64,000 nt of DNA from Alternaria dauci (lineage: Eukaryota > Ascomycota > Dothideomycetes > Pleosporales > Pleosporaceae). The notes beneath the pieces were generated by a model. The model was not told the DNA's origin. It searched no databases and saw only the letters and a list, made by a program, of their open reading frames with translations. Position 1 is the first letter of the stretch. Every line of letters begins with the position of its first letter. Both the position numbers and the translations under genes were made by a program. The stretch lies in the NCBI RefSeq assembly GCF_042100115.1, contig NC_091272.1, positions 6,510,001 through 6,574,000 of the forward strand. Direction: 5' to 3'. This document shows, one piece after another, positions 22,262 to 34,535 of this stretch.

Positions 22262-24287
22262 TCACTCAGTGTCAGTCTCGCTCTCCGTCTCGGGCGCACT
22301 CGAAAGCGGCGACAAATTCAACCCAAAAGAGACCAACAAGCTGCCCTCTCCACCGTTGCGCTTACCCTCCATCGGCCTCGGTTGTTTCCCATCTTGCATC
22401 TCCAACACCTCCAGGAGCCCCAACAGCCTCTCCGAACACGTCTGCATAAGCCTCTTCGCTACATCTTCCTCGACCGCATTACCCCTCTTGCCTTTCCCCG
22501 TTCCAGACACATTACTCCGCGCGTCGATACCAGACTCCATAACTTCCCTTAGAGCGTCCGTAGACTTGAGGAGTTGCTGCTCCATCATACACATGACCAT
22601 CTGCTCTATGACCAAAGAGATCTTAGCATTCGCCGCAAAACTCTTTGTAGTGCCCCGCAGCGGTAAGAGTATCTCTTCGAAATCTTCTTGTGTGGGTTGT
22701 CGGATGAAGTAGTTTGGTGGCTTGCCTGTTATCAGGGGATGGAGGAGGTTGACGGTAAAGGCAAGACGGGTCTTGTGCGGTAGTTTCATTGTGGATAGTA
22801 GGACTTGGAATATGATGGTTGGGAGGGCGTTGAAGTCTTCGAGGATAGTGTCGCAAAGGTCGAAGAGGGGAGTGAAGTGGGTTGGTAGGGCTTCGGCTAC
22901 ACGGGCGAGCTGAGGGGTTTGTTAGATGGTGTGCAAGCTGGAATAGGACTATACGCACGAGTGCTATGAGACGCTGGCGCAGTTCAATCGCGTCTTGTCC
23001 GCCAAGGTGCTCGATGGCTTCGCGAATGTTTCTTGCAGCCAGTGCGCTGGTATCCACAACTATCTCGTCCATGCTTTCGCTGTCGCTGTCGTCTGGTGCG
23101 TCCTGCATGTCTTCATCGCTGCGATAGTCGGCGAGCTCCCCAGTCTCAAAGTCGATATCTTTCACAGGCTGAGTTTTGTCCCTCTTGCGTTTCAGTTCTA
23201 CTGTCTCCTTGTCCCATATCTCCAAATACTCCTTGAGTGATTCGGGTGTGGCCATCGCAAGTATAGCTTTGACCATTCGGCGCCTCCTAGAGCGATTCAT
23301 GGAAGCTCCCTCATGTCCGACGATGTAGTGCCAGATCAGGCTCTGTTGTAGGACTGCCGTATCTATCCCCTCGTCTAGCAGCTTACTTTGCTTTAGGCAG
23401 ACATCCCAATCAGCCTCTAGAAATTCGAGCATATTCGTCAACCATAGCTTCCACCGACTCCATCGTTTCTTGTGTTTGACTGCGCAGTTGAACGACCACC
23501 CTACGATATGCCAGAAGTCGTCTGCGTGGTACCACAGGCTCTTCTGGTTGGCAGCCTCGCCAGCTATTCGCTCAACATCGCCAGCCGGCTCCGGTGATAA
23601 GCTGGCGTCCGTCCTTTTGGCAGGCGCGCGCCTCCTAATGCGCTCGTCTGGGAACGTGAAGGCTTTCCTTATAGTTAGGTATGCCGGACCGTCGATCGTC
23701 GTGCGTACGCATTGTAGATATCGCAGCGCAGCATTGGAGCCTTTGACAGCGTCCTGCGACTGCGCTTTGGTGGTGAATTTAGGGTCGACGACTGTGGAAG
23801 AGGCGAATGCGATATATGCAGGCGGTGCGAGAAAGCCTATGTATGGCTTTGCGGGCGTCGAGATGCTGGTACCGGCTGCGAGCAGGCTGTAAAGGAAGTC
23901 ATAACCGCTGGCGTCTACAGTCAGTGTAAGCTTAGCAATTCAGGGGTCATTGTGTCATATACATTGGCCGCCCTCAAGATAGGCTTTGGCATGGTTGGCG
24001 AGCTCGTAGGACACTTGCTTTGTCGGCCGGTGTAGTTCTTGGCGTGGTAGAGTCCTCAATGCCGCGTCGTGCGCTAGAGACGGCGCATGCTGACCATTGT
24101 GGCTTGCGGATGATTTTGATGTCTTGGACTTTGAGGCTGGTGTTGAGAGTCTTGCCATTAATGCGACGGTTGAGGATGATGATGGTGGGGAAGTAGTGGT
24201 GGTTTCAGGCGCGTCCCCGCCGCGTTCAAGCGCGCTTTCACGTGGAGGGGCGCTTGCAGACGCGATATACGTCCGTGTATACACCAT
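22262..24287 (-). CDS. Conserved-looking unknown protein
   Basis: Exons 24287-23963, 23914-22959 and 22909-22262 join in frame (642 residues) with ordinary 48-49 base introns. A Ser/Thr/Pro-rich N-terminus is followed by a mostly helical protein with many charged residues, an acidic patch (YRSDEDMQDAPDDSDSES) near residue 350 and a tail rich in Gly, Pro and acids. No catalytic motif or signal peptide is visible. It looks like a nuclear or cytosolic scaffold, but I do not recognise the family. The ATG at 24287 is the first in frame. Confidence 0.75.
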
Positions 24288-24448
24288 ATTACTGGTACGT
24301 AAGAAGAGCACAATGAGAAGATGGAGATGAGTTCTTTACGATCATGAGAGCATGCATGTAGTTACACGGTGCTACACCTAGGCAGACTCGGAAAAAGATT
24401 ACCAACCCCCACTACTCCAGAGCAAAAGAGAGGTAACTTTCCACGCGG

Positions 24449-24486
24449 AAAAAGATACAGCGGCAAAAAGATACAGCGGCAAAAAA
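24449..24486. repeat. Short tandem repeat, 16-base unit
   Basis: The unit AAAAAGATACAGCGGC occurs twice and starts a third time, next to the tRNA terminator. Confidence 0.7.
24481..24486 (-). terminator. RNA polymerase III terminator
   Basis: A run of six T on the minus strand begins 10 bases after the tRNA 3' end. Confidence 0.7.
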
Positions 24487-24495
24487 TGACATTCT

Positions 24496-24566
24496 TCCGA
24501 ATCCGGGAATCGAACCCGGCTCTTCTCGGTGAAAGCGAGATATCCTAGCCGATGGACTAATTCGGA
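24496..24566 (-). tRNA. tRNA-Glu (anticodon TTC)
   Basis: The minus strand folds as a 71-base cloverleaf. The acceptor stem TCCGAAT/ATTCGGA pairs over seven bases, the anticodon arm CTCGC-TTTCACC-GAG carries TTC, and the T arm contains GGTTCGATTCC (box B). There is no intron. The sequence resembles other fungal tRNA-Glu. Confidence 0.95.
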
Positions 24567-25730
24567 TGATCTGATTGATGAAAAGTCATCTAGCAATTGG
24601 AATTATGTTGTTGGCACGTTGTGCTCTATCTGCAGTCGTAGAGCTTTCCTCTACACTACATTTTCCCTTGCACCTGTTCTCTTGACACTTCCATGGGTTG
24701 GTGGTGCGGGGCAGCCTGCGTACCCCACCGGTAACGTCAGAAGCATTGACTGGTGTCTTCCTCATACTGCAAGCTTGTGTTCATATAGCCGGCAGGCTTT
24801 GGATAGCGAGTAACTGAAAGACTAATCCAGAAAAAAGATCTGGAACGTATGACAAGATGAAGGTCAAGATGCGAAAAGCTCTTCAATCAACTAATGTGCA
24901 TGTTTATCATACTGTGTGGTGCTTTCCCAAACCCAAGCTTGCTACCCATGATTTGTTAGGGGCTCGGCGAACTTCAGAACGCCGACATTCAGAGCCGCAT
25001 GTCTTCACCGTGTCACCAACACACCACAACGGCCTCGGCAAGCAGCTGCATCGCCCAGTTGCATTTTTGGTGGCACATGCTGCATGTCAATGAATGCCTC
25101 CTCGCGACCACCCGATATAGTCACCCTGATTTCAATGGAATGGCAAGAGTAAGGAAACATGACCTTAAACATCAAACAAAGACAAGACGAGTCGCAACGA
25201 AGCTGGTATGAATGACATGAATTCTGGCAACATTCAATGAGCGGGAGAAGCTCCATTTGCAATGACGACAATAATTGCGCTGTTCACTGCTACTACGCCG
25301 CACATGTAGTGATGAAAGAGCTGGATGCGCCTCTGGGTGCTTAGTTGTATTGCTCACCAGACTGCGCATAGTTTTACAACTGATTATGAGAGATTCTTGC
25401 TGCTCGGCAGACACCAAACACGACAGGTCATGACCGCAATACCGCAGCCTACTCCGACGAAGATACGAAAGCGCCCACAAACGAGCATCGCGCAACGGCC
25501 AACGAGATGAAAATAAGCACGACACAAAGGCAATAAAGTGATAGAAGGCATTGGCGGTCACGACCGCGGAGGTCACGGCTACCAGCTGGTGCGGGTGCTT
25601 CAACATAACCTCAAGGAACGTCGGCACGACTGCACTTGCGGTAACCTTAGCCCAATGCGTTGGACAATAGCTATGGCTTTTTGAGAAGCGATAGGAGAAC
25701 GTCTTGGACAGCGCGTGTACCCTTTCGCCG
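24567..25730. other. Intergenic, no gene supported
   Basis: A 194-codon minus-strand frame (25756-25172) overlaps the last exon of the GT8 gene in another phase. It has no family features and is probably chance. Confidence 0.5.
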
Positions 25731-27020
25731 CTATACATTGTCGTAAGCGTGTCCACAAATGCGCTGCGATTTGTCAGTTACTCAACGTTTGGAAAACCGG
25801 GCTATAACATACCAGACGTCGCTCAAAGAAGTCTTTTCGAAGCTCTAACCACACCTCACGATCTGTACAATCCGTCTCGCCTTCCGAAACGGATCTGCAT
25901 GAAGGCTGTTGCTTGCTGGTCTGCTCCTCGGTAGCGCTCAGCCACGGCTTTGGTAGCGGCCAGTCGAAGAAGTGTACGAACTTGGCTTCCGCCAATGCAT
26001 CTCTTGCATTCCATGTCTCTGTCGGCGAACCGAGGTACGCTTCATGTTTATCGACATCGCTGCGAAACTCGCCAGTCAGGAGATCATATCTGCGATGCGG
26101 AATCACCAGGGTCGATGCGCCGAAGACCTTGTTCAGAATGTCCATGTCGTAGTCGTGGCTTTCGTGCTGCTCCATTGCGCTCTGTACCCGCTGCCAGCTA
26201 TCCTCTGATGGCTCGATGACAATGAGCTGGGATGACAAGAAGAATTGTTCTAGCCAGCACACCCGAGGCATTGCGACTGGAGCCGCAGGAAGGAGAAAGA
26301 GCTCGTCCATGTGCTGCTGTTTGTTAACAGAAGCCGCCATCGCTAACGATCAATGTCAAGCGATCAAGGGGTAGGACTACGTACATTCAATAGAGTCGCA
26401 TCAGAATCCAAGGAGATGACGCGCTTGTACTGAGTCTGGTTCCATGCTAACAACTTGGTGTAGCTGTCCTGCCACATCGCGTCGTTGCCGTCGACATAAG
26501 TCTTAACTTGAATAGGGTTGAGATGTACGTGATACTTATCCCGAGCCTGAGCAAGCAGTCCGCCTTCGTAATCGACAGGAGGTGCATCATCGTCTAGTAC
26601 GTCTTGAGGTACACTCCACTCCTGTGGATACATCATGAGAGGATCCTCTTTCGTTCCATGTCGCCGGAGCGCCTCGAATATTATGAGAGAGTTGCAGAGA
26701 TAGTTTGAGTTCGTCACGTACTGCACGTATGCAAAGTCTGACCAGACTATGTTGTCGCCTGCGACTGAGGATGGGCACCACGCTGGCTCCTTTGCGGAAG
26801 AAGCGTTGTGCTTAGTGAACGGTCGGAACTGGGATGGAAGTCGGACAATATGCTCATCAAACCGTATAAAGATTCCGACTAGCAAGAAAAATCCTCCGAC
26901 GATGAAAACAATGCGTAACTTGCGAGCGGAAAGCACGTATTGGAGACGCACAGAGAGCGGCAGGTTTCCTGTTCGATCGCTGGATGAAGAGAAGGGTAAA
27001 GAGGAGGATGACGAAGACAT
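25731..27020 (-). CDS. GT8-like glycosyltransferase, Golgi type II membrane protein
   Basis: Exons 27020-26385, 26316-25813 and 25763-25731 give 390 residues. A Ser-rich cytosolic tail is followed by one membrane helix (about residues 37-56, IVFIVGGFFLLVGIFI) and a lumenal domain with FAYVQYVTNSNYLCN, the DSD metal motif (LDSDATLLN) and DELFLLP, as in fungal glycogenin-like N-acetylglucosaminyltransferases (GNT1 type). It should add a sugar to glycans in the Golgi. The acceptor of intron 1 is CAG-CAG, so residue 213 (Gln) may be present or skipped. The final exon is only 11 codons (RICGHAYDNV). Confidence 0.85.
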
Positions 27021-27653
27021 TTCGAGTCTATGAAAACCCCCCGAGTGCGTCGACGCGAACCAGCAACCTAGCAGAGGACACGACAAGATATGATACTAAT
27101 GCTTGCAGGAAGAGGTCTTGGAGACTTCTCAACTTCTGGAATTGATACATTGTATGCAAGAATGACTGTGTTCACACCCTTCACAGTCAGAACCGGACAC
27201 GTTGGCTGTGGGGAAAGCCGAGGCCCCCTGTTCAGTTTGCTCTGTGAAGGGCGTTTGTCCTCATCGTGGCGGAGAAGCTTTCACGGGAATAGTCCTGCTA
27301 CATGTTGTTGGGGCCAGAGACCGATCATGAGAACTGTCACACCTGGGGCGAAGTACATATTGTACTAGCAACACGAGAACGTTATAGTAGGCCAGGACCG
27401 ATACATGCATCGACCGCAGCATACTGCACCAATCATCCCATGGGAAGGCTTGAGTGTGACTTACTTCAAAACGCCCCGGTGGTACCTGTCCTCAAGAATG
27501 AACATGGATCGGAAGACTTGTGTCACTTACAGGAGTTGCGCTTTGTTCTTCGAATCATACGCATTGCGTATAGCGGTTTATATCTGAGTGCAAGCAGTGA
27601 TCCCTGATAATGCTACTACATCGTGTGTTCACAATTCAGTAACGCCAGTCCAG
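27021..27653. other. Divergent promoter region
   Basis: Lies between the GT8 gene and the aspartic-protease-like gene. No further gene is supported. Confidence 0.5.
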
Positions 27654-29415
27654 ATGTTGTCAAGCTCTTTCTTTCGACGAGGCCTGTCTTTCTGGATTCT
27701 CGCGATAGGCCCCCTCAGTCGCTCAGCGCTACCTCGAGGTGCCTTGGAGCGATAAGAGATATGGTCCTGACGGGCCGTGGCAGGCTGTGAAAATTACTGT
27801 AGGAGGAAATGATACAAGTCTAAAGATAGGAGCCCAAAACCACGCGGACCTCGACGTCTACCCAGGAGGAGCGTTTGAGACCTTCACATTCGGTCCGTCT
27901 GCTTGCGATCCTGATCCTGACAGTCCTTGCGGAGATGGAGGGACATGGGAGCCAGATGTTGGAGCAACCGGTACGATCGCGTGGCGGCCCACGGTCGAAG
28001 AACCGTCTTTCGGTCTGCTAGCAGGTCCAATTAATTACACAGCTCGGGCGTTGACTATCGGTTGCACAACAGTATGGAACGTTTCTATACAGCACACAAA
28101 CAATGGTAGTATTACCGCTTTCGACGGCAAGACCACAGGCATGAGACTCGGGTATTTAGGTCTTGGGGCTCAAGACAAGGTGCAGACTTTTACAGCCAAC
28201 GATTATGTTGCAGGTCACGACCTTTCTTACAATTTGTATAGCGGCAAGTTATACGCGGATGGAATGATCAGCTTATACCCCTACCTACTACATGTGGGGT
28301 CCGCGGCATTCGACTACCCCGGCTCATTAGTCTTCGATGGTTACAACAAAGGTCGCGTTATTGGTCCGCCAACGTCCTTCCGAGACCCTCAAGTCGTCGA
28401 TCTACTGGATATCGGCATCGGTGTTGAGCATGGCGAATCACCTTTCGAAGTAGACAACATGCAGGATCTTCTGGTTGCCGACGCTGGCGAGACCGGGGTC
28501 GCACAGAAGGTCCGGATCGACCCTCGCAGTCCGTACCTTTCCTTACCGGACAACACATGCGAAGGCCTCGCCAAGGTGCTTCCAATCACGTACGATGCAA
28601 CAACACGATATTACCTATGGAAGACGGACGACTCAGCCTACGAGAAGATAGTCACCTCTCCGGCGTACCTGAGCTTCACCTTTCCTCCCGGCTCTGGAGC
28701 CAGCCTCAACGTCACTATCGAAGTACCTTTTGCGCTACTCAACCTCACGCTCGACGTTCCAGTCGTCGACAAACCAACGCCGTACTTCCCCTGCCACGCT
28801 TACACACGCGATCCCGACAACGAAGAAGATCACGATAAACTAGGCCGCGCATTCCTCCAAGCAGCGTATCTCGGTCGCAACTGGGCTTCCCAGATGACAT
28901 GGTTAGGCCAAGCACCCGGACCAGGTGCCACCGGACAGGGCCTTGGTGATCAACTACTCGAAATAGCAGACGGAGCGACAACGCTGGAATACTGGGACAG
29001 CGAAGAGACAAACTACTTCAACCAGAGCTGGACCGGGCACTGGAGCGTCGTCGACAGCGCGAGGCCGGAGTCGTCGCCCAACGACACCGACATACACACA
29101 ACAGCGAGTTCAAGTACATCTTCGACAGGGCTATCTACTGGTACCAAAGCTGGTATCGGTATTGGTGCTGCAGCTGCCGGGCTGGCACTTTTTGTTATTA
29201 GTATCCTTCTTTGGCGTCGTCGCAAGCAGGGCGACATGGTTGCTCCAAGTGACTTTGTACATCCGCCAGAACAACACCTATATGGCTCTCTGATGCCACC
29301 AGAATATGGTCAATCTGAGAAAGATAAAAATGGAATGCTTCCGGAGACGCAAGAAATGCATACCGTGCCTGAGCCTCAGGAGTTGCCTGCTACGAGCGAG
29401 CCGCGACCGAAATGA
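27654..29415 (+). CDS. Aspartic-protease-like membrane protein, frame break near start
   Basis: The long frame (from about 27709 to 29415) encodes a pepsin-fold (A1-like) ectodomain: VPWSDKRYGPDGPWQAV, N-glycosylation sites, conserved cysteines, a Ser/Thr linker, one membrane helix (AGIGIGAAAAGLALFVISILLW) and a cytosolic tail of about 75 residues. The usual DTG is replaced by DVYPGG, so it is probably not a protease; such proteins are common in ascomycetes and may be sensors. The only ATG with a signal peptide (27654) is in a different phase: the two frames must join between about 27709 and 27757, and no intron fits. This is either a real frameshift or a sequence error. Confidence 0.7.
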
Positions 29416-30085
29416 GGAGGTCGATGTGCTTACAATGTTGCAGTAATGCGGCTTGACGATTGGATATCCTGTGAGGTCTTGTATTAGTATGATGGATGAC
29501 GAAAACTCTGTCTTTTGATATACGGCCATTCCCATTGGCAGCTGTGGACTTGGTGGATTCTAGGGCTATCATGAAATCGTTTCTCAGCGCTTAGTCCCGC
29601 AACGTGTTCGTTTCACTGGCTCCATACCATGTACAATGATGCAAACACAAGCCGTGCCACAGGGACTAGGAAACGCTGCTACATGGGGCATCGCCATGGG
29701 TTGATTACATGGGTCAACATGATAACAATAAGACACTTCTTCGTGACTGCAACTTGGTAAAGACGTCTGCGGGGCTTCTATACATTACCTCGAAGATCTG
29801 CAATAGCACTTTAACCGTCGCAAGGCCAATTCTCGCATCATGATACTAGATGCTGCGATCGCTCCATAGTATCACTGGGCGCCTAAAGTGAAACCTCGTC
29901 CCTGTCGGGAATTAAGCTAGTGCTTGGGCGGGCAGGAGCTTCCAGGGAGCGGAGAACGGCTGCAGAACGATAACGCACGATGCAGCATCCTTACAACCGG
30001 CAATTGAAATGAACAAAAACGCCATGTTGTGTCGCAAAGACGGTTTCGTATCGCGCGGCCTTTCTTTCGCTCTCCCACCACAAAC
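29416..30085. other. Intergenic, P450 promoter
   Basis: No gene is supported. Confidence 0.5.
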
Positions 30086-31639
30086 ATGGAGCACACCACC
30101 GACGACAGCACGGGCGGCCCGAGCCCGAGCCCTGCCCGCAGCGACTACACAAGCCTCCTGACCATTGGCGTCCCAACCGTCCTACTCCTCACATACCTCG
30201 CACGCGTCGCGCTGCAATGGTACCGCCTCTCGCACATCCCTGGGCCATTCTTCGCATCCATTTCCAGTCTTTGGATGGTAAAGCAGTCGCTCAGCGGGCA
30301 CCTAGCACAGTCGTTGAAAGAACTGACTGACAAATATGGCCCGTTGGTGCGCGTCAGCCCCACCGAGGTGATCACGTGCGACACGGACATTGTGCGCAGG
30401 ACCACAGCTGTGCGGTCAGAGTACTCGCGAGGGCCATGGTACAGTGCGATGAAGTTCGAGCCTGGGCGCGACAGTTTGTTCTCGATGCGCGATGAGGCTG
30501 GGCATATGAAGCTGAGAGCGAAGATGGCGCCGGGGTACTCGGGGAAAGAGAATGAATCCATGGAGGGCACTGTCGATCAGCAGGTTGCTGCGTTCATTGA
30601 CCTGATTGATAGGAAATATGTTTCTTCGGGTGCTGAGTACAGGCCCATGGACTTTGCGCTCAAGGCACAGTATTTTACTCTGGACGTTATCAGCGCGTTG
30701 GCGTTTGGAAAACCGTTTGGGTATCTGACGCACGACGAGGACCTCCACGATTACATCAAGATTACCACCGCGTATATCCCCTTCATGGTCACTCTCGGGA
30801 GTGTACCTTGGCTGGCTGATATTCTGCATTCGCGGCTGATGAGAGGACTCCTTCCCAAAGAGAGCGACAAGCTTGGTTTCGGAGCTTTTATCAACGTCGC
30901 AAAGAAGGTGGTCGCGGAGAGATTCGCGCCTGATGCAAAGTCGCAATCCGACATGCTGGGGTCGTTCATCCGCCACGGTCTTACACCGGACCAAGCGTCG
31001 AGCGAAGCGCTTCTCCAGATCGTCGCGGGAAGTGATACTTCAGCGTCTACGATCCGTGGTGTGATACTTCATCTGCTGGCAAATGCGTCCGCGTACAAGA
31101 AGCTGCAAACCGAGATCGACGACGGCATCGCTAATGGAACCATATCATCGCCCATAACCGACGCTGAAGGAAGACGACTACCGTACCTTCAAGCTTGTAT
31201 TAAAGAGGGCTTGCGTATCCTGCCCCCAGCCACTGGCGCCAACTTCAAATGCGTCCCTCCAGGCGGCGACATCCTCGCCGGCATGTTCGTCCCCGAAGGA
31301 ACACAGGTTGGATCTTCGCACCTTAGCATTCAGCACTCGACAGCCACATTTGGCGCAGATGCCGAGCTCTTTAGACCAGAGCGCTGGCTCGAGGCCGCGG
31401 AGGATCCTGCGCGTCTTGCAAACATGGCTAGTACGGTAGAACTTGTCTTCCACAACGGAAGATACAAGTGCTTAGGTCAGAATGTTGCGCTGATGGAGTT
31501 TAATAAGGTTTTTGTCGAGCTGTTGAGGAGGTTCGATTTTTCGACGGTGAAGCCGCACATGGCAGCGAGGATGAGTAATGCAGGGATTTGGATTATGGAG
31601 GACTTTTTTGTCAGGGTCACACGACGTGGTGCGGCATAA
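30086..31639 (+). CDS. Cytochrome P450 monooxygenase
   Basis: One exon of 517 residues, the typical length for a microsomal fungal P450. It has a membrane anchor near residues 22-42, a proline hinge (HIPGPF), the I-helix AGSDTSAS, the K-helix KEGLR (ExxR), FRPERW, and the heme loop FHNGRYKCLG with the cysteine ligand. It is anchored in the endoplasmic reticulum and needs a P450 reductase. Its style resembles secondary-metabolism or detoxifying P450s (CYP52- to CYP60-like range), but I cannot assign a substrate. No biosynthetic partner lies beside it. The first in-frame ATG is at 30086. Confidence 0.93.
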   Translation: MEHTTDDSTGGPSPSPARSDYTSLLTIGVPTVLLLTYLARVALQWYRLSHIPGPFFASISSLWMVKQSLSGHLAQSLKELTDKYGPLVRVSPTEVITCDTDIVRRTTAVRSEYSRGPWYSAMKFEPGRDSLFSMRDEAGHMKLRAKMAPGYSGKENESMEGTVDQQVAAFIDLIDRKYVSSGAEYRPMDFALKAQYFTLDVISALAFGKPFGYLTHDEDLHDYIKITTAYIPFMVTLGSVPWLADILHSRLMRGLLPKESDKLGFGAFINVAKKVVAERFAPDAKSQSDMLGSFIRHGLTPDQASSEALLQIVAGSDTSASTIRGVILHLLANASAYKKLQTEIDDGIANGTISSPITDAEGRRLPYLQACIKEGLRILPPATGANFKCVPPGGDILAGMFVPEGTQVGSSHLSIQHSTATFGADAELFRPERWLEAAEDPARLANMASTVELVFHNGRYKCLGQNVALMEFNKVFVELLRRFDFSTVKPHMAARMSNAGIWIMEDFFVRVTRRGAA

Positions 31640-34535
31640 CTTCGGGTTGTATTTTTGTCGAAAATTGGATTTATGCATTTAGTCACTGTAAGCAGTGAAG
31701 CGTTTTGCTAGGATCTCGTTGTGACTAGTGCATACACGTCATCTGACCAAGGTCGCGCCCAGAGATGGCATGTCATATAAGAGAAATTGCCTATTTGGGT
31801 TAGACCATGCCATGTCTGGGCGCGACCTTGGTCAGATGAGTTGCATCCTGTTGCGACTACAGTCTCGCCGACGCTTAACGTAAAGCCAACGGAAAATACC
31901 GTTCCCCAAAGCTCAACCCAATGATTATCACGATACAGTAGGCCTCCACCAAGACCGAAAAGCGAACTCTACACACTCGTGGAGCCAAAGGAAGCTGATG
32001 TGTCATACGACGCAGAACAATACGACGACGTTCGTGTAAGCTTTGTATTGACTATGCACGGTCTCCATGTACACGTGCACTCGCTTTCCTCGATGGGTAC
32101 ATTTTACACGACCCTAGCAAAGGATCCAGGTGTGCTGCTTGAGCGAGTTCGGATCACCGGAGAGTCACAAGTTATCGTCAATGCTGTCGTCGACACTTTG
32201 CGCAATTCAAGTGATTCTCTGTTCCTTTCAGTTCCATCAGCTACGTGTAGAAGCGCAGAGTCAAGAAGGATACCCAGACAGTTTCCAACGCTTAAGATGA
32301 TCGTACGACTAGATACGCAGCCTGGCAGCAGTGGAATACAGTGAGAAGTACGCGAGCAGAAGTAACACCGTGCGCCTAGTCTATGACCGCTCTGCTCTTG
32401 AGACAATACCATCGCATACCGAAACTGCTGATCAAAGCGCAGCAGTGAGAAGCATTTACCACCCTATATATCAACACACGGCTCCCAGAACCCAACACCA
32501 CAGCGCCACCCGAAACCGCTGATCACAGCGCGGCAACGGCAGAAAAGAAAACAACAACGTGTCAGAGAACGGAAAGAAGCATATACTCGCACTCGGCTAC
32601 TCGAACTCGGCTCGTGGAACCATGCGCAATGGCGCGGCAGCAAAGAAATGTTTGTTGCTGGAGGTGTTACGAAAAAAGATTTTTCCTTCGTACCCGGTTC
32701 CCAAAACACGTCGTGAGGTGAATGCGATGGCTGCTCGGGATACGTAGCGTGTGGAATAGATGAGCAATGGTACAAAAGCATCATTTGCTCGAATCGCCAC
32801 GTGCGCGCATTGCGAGCACCACCCGTTGACCGGTATCTCCAACTGGTGTGACTTTCCTAATTGACAACTTTTCCGCTGGTAGTTTTTCTCTGGTATGTGT
32901 AACCCAGCAGAGTGGCCATGAGGCTGAGACACATCCTATTAGTAGCGCGAACATGCGTTCTACACGTAGATTGAACTTTTGTTTTCTTTGCTGCTTTGGT
33001 AACACATACCCGTCTGGGCGTCCATCCGCCGGCATGCAGTAAGCGTGTGCCATTCTCACCCTCACGTCTTCTGGCGGTGTAGAAGTATAGCACACGCGGG
33101 GATGCCTCTCCGTTACGCAAAAAGCAGGCACGGGGATGGATTTTTGTCAAGCTCTGTGGTGCTAGGCTCAGCCTTGCTCAGCCCTTCAGCAGTAGCGATA
33201 TCGATTTCTCGTATCAGGGATGCCTAGCGCTGCGTGGTTGGCGGGGTAGGCCGTACATTACTTTCGGTTGGCTTCGCTTCCATCATCATCACAAAGCCCT
33301 TGATCGTACTGTAGAATTAATTGCTCGTACAATGGGCGAGATGAGGCATGCAAAGTGCGAGTGGAGTCTGCGTCTGAAAATAGCGGGCTGATAGCCTGTG
33401 CGCCGGGAGATTGCGGTGCTGGGAATTCGCACGATAAGGTCGTGGCAGCGGATATTTTTGGTGCGAGGTTATTGCCGTATGTGTGTGGAGCGGTTTTCGT
33501 GTGACGACGTAAAAGAGTGGGCTGCAAATCTAGCCAAGGAAGAAGCTGCATGCCTGTCGATCCCCCTTTCATCCCAGCACCACCATCAGCCTCGTAACTC
33601 CAGCCATGTTTTCCACAATCACACAACGGCGCGAAGAAAACGGTGTGCGCTTAGCCTAGAGGATTGCTGACGCAGTAGTATATTGGCACGAAGATGACGA
33701 TGCCGTATCCCAATTGATGACTTGGCCACGCGCGAGGTGACATTCTGCATGACAGTATTGGCACATTGACAAGACGCCATCACCATCGGAACATTGCTAG
33801 GAACAGAAGGCGTTCCTGGAGAAACTATTTTTGGGCGCGAACAAGTTTGGAAGCGAAGAGAAAAACACGATGCGCCGCTCAATCAAAATGACGCTGCCAT
33901 TCGGCACTCGGCAGGCCGGCCTCGTGAAGACAGCGAGGGAGGCCCAGAAAAAAACAGAGAGCAGCTCCACAGTAGTTCGTCTCAGCCCTCTTGCAATTTC
34001 GCTCGACTCAGGTCCGCCTGGCGCCAGCACGCAGTCCCTGGAGCCGTAGCAAACAGCGTCCTGTGTAAAGCAGCGATACCGAGGTAGGCCTGACCTGGAA
34101 GCTAGGCTCTTTCTGAGGAGCCACGGCGCAAAAGCAGTTTAGCTTTCCACTTATCATTTGTTCCATCTGCTATAGCTCGCGCACGCGTACTTACTTTCCA
34201 ATACGACGTTGCAGGCCTAGGCTGAGTTGACTCCCACGGTACATGCGCGCTTCGTATTTCCATGGCTCATGATCAGGTGTCGCTGGTGAGACGGCTCGTC
34301 GCGCGGACTGAGATTGATCTGCAGCACTGCATGCAATTGGGCCGTAGGCTGCGAGATGCAGGTCCCAGGTATAAGGACGACTGGTACTCCTGCATTGTCG
34401 GGACCTCTTCTTTCGCACAGCTCGCTCGACCATAACACCAAGCACCCGCATTCGTTCCTGGGTTGCTATCCTCCGCTCTTTCACTACTGTCAGTCGCCAT
34501 CGTTCGTACCTTAATAATACCCGTATACCTTAATC
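31640..34535. other. Gene-free 2.9 kb stretch
   Basis: Apart from the inverted repeat at 31740-31838, I see nothing supportable. Open frames (for example 31979-32344 and 33794-34087) lack ATG starts or family features. The last 70 bases are a CT-rich leader before the tyrosinase. Confidence 0.5.
31740..31838. repeat. Inverted repeat, 33-base arms
   Basis: The left arm 31740-31772 (starting CATCTGACCAAGGTCGCGCC) and the right arm 31806-31838 are reverse complements with a single mismatch, around a 33-base loop. No clear target-site duplication flanks it. It could be a tiny MITE or solo element, or a hairpin at the 3' end of the P450 transcript, about 100 bases after its stop. Confidence 0.85.

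Noticed and set aside
25172..25756. Minus-strand frame of 194 codons
   Set aside because: It overlaps the last exon of the GT8 gene in another phase. The GT8 ending (RICGHAYDNV) is better supported, and the long frame has no domain.
31979..32344. Open frame of 121 codons
   Set aside because: It starts at GTG with no ATG support, has no family features, and nothing splices to it.
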